A stretch of 44,013 bases of DNA from Bacillota bacterium (GTDB lineage: Bacteria > Bacillota_I > Bacilli_A > ML615J-28 > CAG-698). The notes beneath the pieces were generated by a model, which was not told the origin of the DNA, made no database searches, and worked only from the letters and a program-made list of their open reading frames with translations. Position 1 is the stretch's first letter; the number at the start of each line of letters is the position of its first letter. Position numbers and translations under genes: made by a program. The DNA lies in assembly GCA_016280895.1 (NCBI GenBank), contig JAEEHM010000099.1:1-44013 (forward strand), in the 5' to 3' direction. Of this stretch, positions 43,528-44,013 are shown piece after piece.

Positions 43528-44013
43528 TTATAAACCTAAAATTACTTTGAAATAAGTAGTCATTTCCCATTCATCAGAAAATGCAAATAAATCTTTTCCT
43601 TTACACCAATCTGTAGAGAATTTTCCATCATAATCAGCACCTTTAGCAGCAGCTGTCTTATCACCATTATCATAGATTAATGTTAAATCAGCACCTTTAG
43701 TAGCAGCTTCAATGATACCATCTGAAGAATCTCCACGTCTTGCTTTACCTGATAATTGAACGATAACTAATTGAATGCCTTCTTTTTCAGCAAAAGCTTT
43801 AGCTCTAGCAACTTCACCAGTTTGAGTGATTTCAGCAGCAATACCTTTTGATGTATAACCAACAACAGCGATTACAAGTGAGCCAGCTTCAACATCACTA
43901 GCTTGTAATTGTTCACCGAAAGTATAAGCAACTTTTTCACCATTTTCAGTAACTTCATCAATCATTTCTTTTAAATAAGCACGGTCAGCTTGTCCAAATG
44001 TAGTAACATAAAG
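43528..44013 (-). CDS. second DUF6305-like protein (partial, N-terminus beyond window)
   Basis: The frame continues upstream of the first in-window ATG to the window edge (LYVTTFGQADRAYLKE before MIDEVTENG), so at least 162 codons are visible. It aligns with the lipoprotein at 34265–34918: YVTTFGQ versus YVTSIGQ, LQASDVEAGSLVIAVVGYTSKGIAAE versus LEASDVDDDSAVLLFVGCSIKALAAS (shown by key residues), GEVARAKAF versus DEIARANAF, and ARRGDSSDGIIE versus SRRGATSDQLIE. A signal sequence is expected beyond the edge but not seen. Downstream gap to the AstE-like gene is 7 bp. Confidence 0.8.
   Translation of the reverse strand, partial: LYVTTFGQADRAYLKEMIDEVTENGEKVAYTFGEQLQASDVEAGSLVIAVVGYTSKGIAAEITQTGEVARAKAFAEKEGIQLVIVQLSGKARRGDSSDGIIEAATKGADLTLIYDNGDKTAAAKGADYDGKFSTDWCKGKDLFAFSDEWEMTTYFKVILGL

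Noticed and set aside
1-44013. Reassigned TGA (Mollicutes code)
   Set aside because: Several genes such as tmcAL and the mrp-like gene end in TGA at the expected length, and conserved Trp positions use TGG.

Overview
The window is AT-rich chromosomal DNA of a low-GC Gram-positive bacterium, most likely a Bacilli/Mollicutes-related gut lineage. This is inferred from the T-box in front of alaS, the alaS–ruvX–DUF1292 block, a Veg-like protein, RNase J, many lipoproteins with a (L/V)xxC lipobox, and AT-rich spacers with TTGNNN–17 nt–TATAAT promoters. Several genes end in TGA (for example the mrp-like gene) and Trp is read from TGG, so the standard bacterial code applies. I see no tRNA, rRNA, CRISPR, prophage or insertion sequence. 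Most genes lie on the minus strand.

Layout: (1) 1–4025: a PAP2 phosphatase running off the left edge, then a divergent plus-strand operon psuG–tmcAL–mrp-like whose genes overlap by ATGA. (2) 4053–9431: housekeeping genes DUF1292, ruvX, alaS (with a complete T-box leader) and an RNase J-like gene. (3) 9594–21508: a roughly 12 kb minus-strand operon from one promoter: small membrane protein, RDD protein, ATPase, two permeases and binding lipoprotein of a sugar-type ABC importer, a surface SNase-type nuclease lipoprotein and a 1528-aa modular surface lipoprotein. It reads as an extracellular nucleic-acid degradation and uptake module. (4) 21647–26596: short units: Veg-like, asnA–GNAT, DUF2752 membrane protein with an apparently leaderless mRNA, DUF4838 hydrolase-like protein, and an Sfp-type phosphopantetheinyl transferase.

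(5) 26698–29098: a cobalamin riboswitch controls three overlapping genes: a lipoprotein with a DUF4430 domain plus a helical domain (the parts of vertebrate intrinsic factor/transcobalamin), a membrane-anchored DUF4430 protein, and an ECF-type S component. This looks like a surface vitamin B12 capture and uptake system. (6) 29142–38568: one very compact operon from a strong promoter: citC, citXG, fumarase alpha and beta, a DUF6305-like lipoprotein, pgsB, pgsC, pgsW, response regulator and sensor kinase. It joins citrate-lyase maturation and fumarase to a poly-gamma-glutamate-type polymer system and a two-component system. (7) 38657–44013: a second surface cluster with a 1308-aa OB-fold/Ig-like lipoprotein, a zinc carboxypeptidase/AstE-like lipoprotein and a second DUF6305-like protein that runs off the right edge.

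The strongest leads for new biology are the B12 capture operon, the citrate/fumarase–poly-gamma-glutamate–sensor operon with its paralogous DUF6305/AstE cluster, and the nuclease–ABC importer operon.
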